Source: Lingula anatina
Lineage: Eukaryota; Brachiopoda; Lingulata; Lingulida; Lingulidae
Direction of reading: 5' to 3'
DNA length: 64,000 nt
NCBI RefSeq assembly: GCF_001039355.2
Contig: NW_019775476.1
Location: forward strand, 282,015-346,014
Numbering within the stretch: position 1 is the first letter of the stretch; every line of letters begins with the position of its first letter. The translations under genes were made by a program, and so were the position numbers. A model generated the notes under the pieces. It had not been told where the DNA came from, ran no database searches, and saw only the letters and a program-made list of their open reading frames with translations. Of this stretch, positions 59,589-64,000 are shown one piece after another.

Positions 59589-62500
59589 TTAAATGCTGAT
59601 AGAGTTTGGAATGTGCTCGGGATCCAAGTAAGGGTAGGAGGGATACCGCCTCTTATTCTTATCTTTAATTTGCTGGCTCAGCTCAGCCAATTCTTGCCTA
59701 AATCTGTGAAGAAAAAAGACAGACATTATATATCTGACTATCAGTAATTTCATTTATAACGCAAGTAAAAACCAATAATAAACAGAAGAATAACAGATAT
59801 AAGACAGGTAACCAGAAGTTCTATGTACCCTTGAATAAATTACATTTTTTCACCATCTCATGTTGGTAATCACAAACATTTATCACATAATATGGGCGTT
59901 ATATTTCTAATATTATAACAGTATTTTATACAAACGTTTGAAGGAAGCAAAATATTGGTAGTATTGTCCTTTCATTAACTACACCGCCTTATACAGTATA
60001 CGTACGTCTCTGCAGCTTTAACCGAGACGGGATCATAAAGGTATTGCACTTCAAAATCGCCAAGGCTGTTTGTGCCCTTCTCACTCAAAATCTTTGTGAC
60101 CACCATAACGTCTAACGTCTGTCTCTTGGAAGACAGGCTCTGCAAGATGTCTTCTTCCGACAGAGGGTTCTGAGAAAAAAAAAAAAGAAAGTGGATCCAT
60201 AGATGTGCACCAATAATCTCGTCATCAACACAGCAAATGTACTTGATTTGCGACAAAGTGTTTCGTCTTCAGTTCAAACCTGATAATAACAACTGTAAAT
60301 TATTTGTTACAACTATATGTATGTTAACGCAAGCTGAAACTGATTGTGAAAACATGTTTTCTTGCCCTCTGATACATTGGATCACTGTTACAGAACTGAA
60401 GAAGAGGCCCTTGTTCGACCTAAGTGATCAAGCATTAATATCTTAATCTACATTGAAAGCATGAATCACTAAGAAGCGTTAAAGGTACCTTATTTGTTGG
60501 CACTTGGCCCTTGATGAATGGCGGGTAGTTGGGCGGAAATGCGTACTCTGCATACTGTGGGAAGTTAGCTGCGGCATGTCCCACACTAGCCAAGAAAACG
60601 ACAGAAGTACAGGTCACTATCAGTTCTTCATTACTGCTGAATGTCCCACTTCCAGGTATCCCCTAAAATAAAAACGATACCAGATGATGTTGATGACGTA
60701 TTTGAAATTCTGGAAAATAAAATAACGCCATCAGCAGCACTCTCCAGAGTGATCAAGGCGATGAGTGATGTCCAAAAGCATTCACAATCTTTCGTCGTGG
60801 GTACGATGTTGGTTAGTCTGTTTGTTTGTGGTCAAGATATGTTTTTAAATTTCGACGGAAATTTCCAGACAGTTATTCAGGAGAGAAAAGCAGCATATTA
60901 ATTTCAAGTAAATCATCCCGTTTTCCTTTTTTTTCCTTGGTAAAGGTCTGCGCTCTTGGAGTGCTTTCTACTCTTAGCTCAGTGTATATTACTTGGTTGG
61001 TGCGACGTTAAACTGTGATAAGACATATCAATTTCAATTAATCACTCATCAACAACCCACCTTGATTCCTATTCCTCCTTTCTCTCGCTCCAGTTCCAGC
61101 TCCTGCCGCCAGCTCTTCAGTTCGTAATCCTCCAACATTTTCTCTGGTGAATCTGAATACAATATGAAACAGGGGGCTATCGATGGGAAGTTTTAAATTA
61201 CCATCAGGCTACTAGTGGATGTTAAGATTACAAAAGAGAAATGAATGTGATTGAACAACAGCAATTTTAAAAAAGACAAAATAAATAAATGACAATCATT
61301 TGCTAAATTCATATTTAACAAAAAAAAAAAAAAAAAAAAAAAAATCTCGAGTATAAAAGACTTATGTGAATGCAATCTCAGTCACGACAGTTGAACTACC
61401 ACACAAGGAATTTGAAAGTGCGCGCGTGCATATACAGGGGGTAAGTAGATGAGTAGATGAGAAGAAGATAAAGTTTGATTTGAGTATTAAGTATATCTGT
61501 ACCTTCCTTTACAATGCGTTGTACACACGTCAGGAACTTACCATAGAAATGGTTTATGATCTGGCCGACATACTTCTTGATAATCCAATACAAAGGCAGG
61601 GCATCCTCGCGGTAGTAAAAGTTTGGAAGCACATTTTCATCCAGTAGCTGTCAGACAGAATAAGAAATGTTATGAATATCGGGTTGACAGGAACACAGTA
61701 ATCTACAAATTCTTAATGTACTATTGCATTGTTGAATATTGTGGGCTAAATTACCGATACATTTGATTAATGGAGAAATGAAAAAAAAAACAGTTTAGTG
61801 TAATGTGTAAATGAAAACGGGGAGCCCTGCACTGTTAACATTCTGAAGGAGGGTGAAAGTAATAAAAGGAGCGTTTCACGCTAACAGTGCGTTCTGGGGA
61901 ACACAGAAGCCCATGGCCTACTGGTACATGTAGTAATTAATTAAAGCTACTGAATTTCAACTTCAAAACCATTAAGGCAATACTTATCTGTCGTGTTCAG
62001 TCAAATTAAAGTCCCGATGAAAAGTGTTAGGGAACTTAAACTTTGAGGCGTGGACGTTTTTTATCAATTCAATTTAATCTAGCAACTGGGAAAGCCCTTG
62101 GAGAACTGATATATTGTGGTAGTTGAGGGACATCCATTGCACACGGTTCTGGTCATTGGTCTTATCTTGCAATGGTGAAGAATTCTTTAAGAATTCTTGG
62201 TTCCAGTAAATCTTGTCACATTAAAGCCCATTTCTGTCTTACTCAGAAAAAGTTAACCAAACTTTTTGAGTTAGGCTAGCTACAGTGAATAAATAAATAA
62301 ACAAATAAATACATTTAAAAAAGAACAAACAAACACACGGCGGGAAAAACAATTTTCTTGTTGGGAAAAAATTCCTCGTCACTTACTCCTCGTGCCTCCA
62401 AATGTTTCGGCAGAGTGCCATCGATGTCCAGTCGCCAGTCCACAATCCTGTAAAATGAGTGCACAGTATACATGTATAATAATGCAGTTGTTTATGTAAA

Positions 62501-63973
62501 TACATCCAGATGTTGTTTAAAACAAATTTAAGAATGAAAAATTATAATCACATACTGGGCTCCGTAACTCGAAAGCATCGCGAATTGCGATAGCGATATC
62601 ACTTTTTATTTCGAGGCTATTATATGGAGCGAGTAAATCCTGAGTTATGGGATAGAGGCGCTTGCACTCGGTCGCAATTTGCGATGCTTTCGAGTTACGG
62701 AGCCCTGACCACTGACGCAAAGGTGGTATGAACGTTGATTCGCCAGCGCCTATCTCTCCTGGACTTTTTCAGGGAACTGAGCTGTGCTCTCTCTCTCTCT
62801 CTGTCTCTCTCATATTGCAACTTACGCTTTTGCGACGACATCAAACATGCCCAATCGCCCACTGCTCATAGTTTTATCCACCCAGCCGTTCTCGCTGACC
62901 AACGAACTAACTGCAAGGCTGAAAAATAATAGGAGCACTCGCTGTTTAGGTCACAAAGCAATCGCATTTATTATATACTGCAAAAAAAAAAAAAAAAAAA
63001 AAAATAGGACACATACAGTGAGAGGAGGTAGGACCCAAGGTGAAGGCATGGCAATTGTGAATGGAAATACATGTACTATACTATACTATACTATACTATA
63101 CTATACTATACTATACTATACATTTGGCATAAACAATATATCCTTTAATAGTCAAAAATACAGAAGAACGAAATGAAAGGGAGCAAACTTCCGAATATAA
63201 AGGTAAACTGCATATTCAGTGATGCGAAATTATGAATCCAAAATCAATCAATCAATTTCCTTACTCGTTGATGGCGATAAGATAGAGAAAGTGTGGTGCC
63301 AGCAGTCTGAAGATCGGGTGAGAAGGAGAAAGGTTCCTGTGGGTCGCCAAGGCAACGCCTTCGATCAAAAGATGCGTGAACCCTAAATTCAGACAAAAAA
63401 CAAATCGAACTGACACATTGAATCGACTTAAAATAAAAGCTTAACGTTATATTACAGAAACGTTATTAAACAGCTGTTCCCTAATTCAAGCATTGAGACT
63501 CTCAAATCACCGCCGATATACTTTCAAGAAGTTAAACGTATTTCTACATTAAGGTTTATTCGAATGTGCTTAAACGTTTGTGAGACTTTTCGTGGTGGGT
63601 AAAGTTGTGCTTGGCTTTGGATGTACTGACGGATCCAGAGGTCTGGGATTGGGAGGAAAACAAAATTTTCTACATGCAGGCTACGAGGATGGAAAATTAC
63701 TTGGTTTTGTCTCTTTTAGCTTGTTCTGATTTTTTTTTGGCAGGGGGGGGGGGGGGGTTGGAGAGAGCAGGGGGCACCTTCAAAACTAAGGGGAGGGTGT
63801 TAAAATGAGTGGCCCAAAGAACCACCTGGATCCGCCATTGCGATGTGTGACCGCCAATATTCAAATGTTCACCCACCCAGGTGAGTAACAGCCTGATGGA
63901 AGGTGGCGTCAGCATTGTTGTAGTACATCTTAGCGTACAGCCAGGTCATAGGGTGGTCACTGGCCAGGAACAC
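59589..63973 (-). CDS. Lipoxygenase (ALOX5/15 type), C-terminal catalytic part, nine exons, 5' end outside window
   Basis: Non-haem iron dioxygenase that adds O2 to polyunsaturated fatty acids. Minus-strand exons in order: 63973-63877, 63382-63265, 62918-62826, 62447-62387, 61647-61542, 61152-61061, 60662-60489, 60169-60006, 59703-59589; phases match, 339 residues to the stop. The iron ligands are visible: His in [14 protein letters not shown] (spacing H-x4-H-x4-H-x17-H), His and Asn in [14 protein letters not shown], and the C-terminal Ile of HIPNSISI. Other hallmarks are [22 protein letters not shown] and [11 protein letters not shown]. The residue at the stereo-determining (Coffa) position, in INDLAV, reads Ala, which in known enzymes goes with S-products. 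The tail [20 protein letters not shown] resembles ALOX5 PYYYLSPDRIPNSVAI. The PLAT domain and the rest lie beyond 64000. Confidence 0.93.
62557..62705. mobile_element. MITE with 34-bp terminal inverted repeats in a lipoxygenase intron
   Basis: A 149-bp element. The left end GGGCTCCGTAACTCGAAAGC (34 bp, to 62590) is an almost perfect inverted copy of the right end at 62672-62705, with one mismatch. The short core has no coding capacity. No convincing target-site duplication is visible in the flanks (TACT / TGAC). Confidence 0.85.
62978..63004. repeat. Poly-A tract in a lipoxygenase intron
   Basis: About 25 consecutive A residues on the plus strand. Confidence 0.9.
63073..63121. repeat. (ACTAT)n pentanucleotide repeat
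   Basis: About ten tandem ACTAT units in a lipoxygenase intron. Confidence 0.95.
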
Positions 63974-64000
63974 CTGCATTGAAAAAAACCGTGGCTGCAA

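Overview
This is a nuclear DNA window from an invertebrate animal, probably a marine bilaterian. The genes have many short exons with GT-AG introns. Non-coding DNA is AT-rich and full of microsatellites, foldback elements and tandem repeats. There are no operons, Shine-Dalgarno sites or CRISPR arrays. Two isolated Ns and one run of about 260 Ns (47781-48041) show that it is an assembled scaffold. I cannot name the phylum from sequence alone.

Layout. (1) 19-18355, plus strand: 30 phase-consistent exons (about 2,803 codons) of a giant spectrin-repeat protein. The last exons match the C-terminal part of nesprin (SYNE1/2), but the terminal exons, including the KASH membrane anchor, are not found. 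(2) 18356-31700: a repeat-dominated interval. It holds palindromic 124-bp tandem repeats, a long hairpin, a 0.56-kb duplication, a LINE-like 3' tail, a 13-copy satellite of about 144 bp built around AGGTCA direct repeats, and a 2-kb tandem duplication in which each copy carries an intact TATA-driven single-exon gene for a 114-aa protein of unknown function. (3) 34110-31703, minus strand: five exons of mitochondrial ribosomal protein L22 (MRPL22); its last exon is also not found. (4) 36044-44705, plus strand: a complete 12-exon FBXO38 (1,600 aa), head-to-head with MRPL22. It includes one very large Ser-rich exon. (5) 47084-51180, plus strand: an RRM / KH-like / single-macrodomain protein of the PARP14 type that appears to end right after the macrodomain, without an ADP-ribosyltransferase domain. 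(6) 51181-56860: gene-poor, with two copies of a palindromic MITE-like family. (7) 57047-57223, plus strand: a TATA-driven 58-aa secreted peptide precursor with dibasic sites and a C-terminal amidation glycine. (8) 63973-59589, minus strand: nine exons of a lipoxygenase C-terminal half with all five expected iron ligands; its 5' part lies beyond the window.

The genes do not form a pathway. They are ordinary animal neighbours: nuclear envelope linker, mitoribosome, ubiquitin ligase adaptor, ADP-ribose reader/hydrolase-type protein, peptide precursor and fatty-acid dioxygenase. The points most worth a second look are the candidate amidated peptide gene, the duplicated orphan gene, the nuclear-receptor-site satellite, the macrodomain protein lacking a PARP domain, and the fact that nesprin and MRPL22 converge on the same repeat block and both lack their 3' ends.
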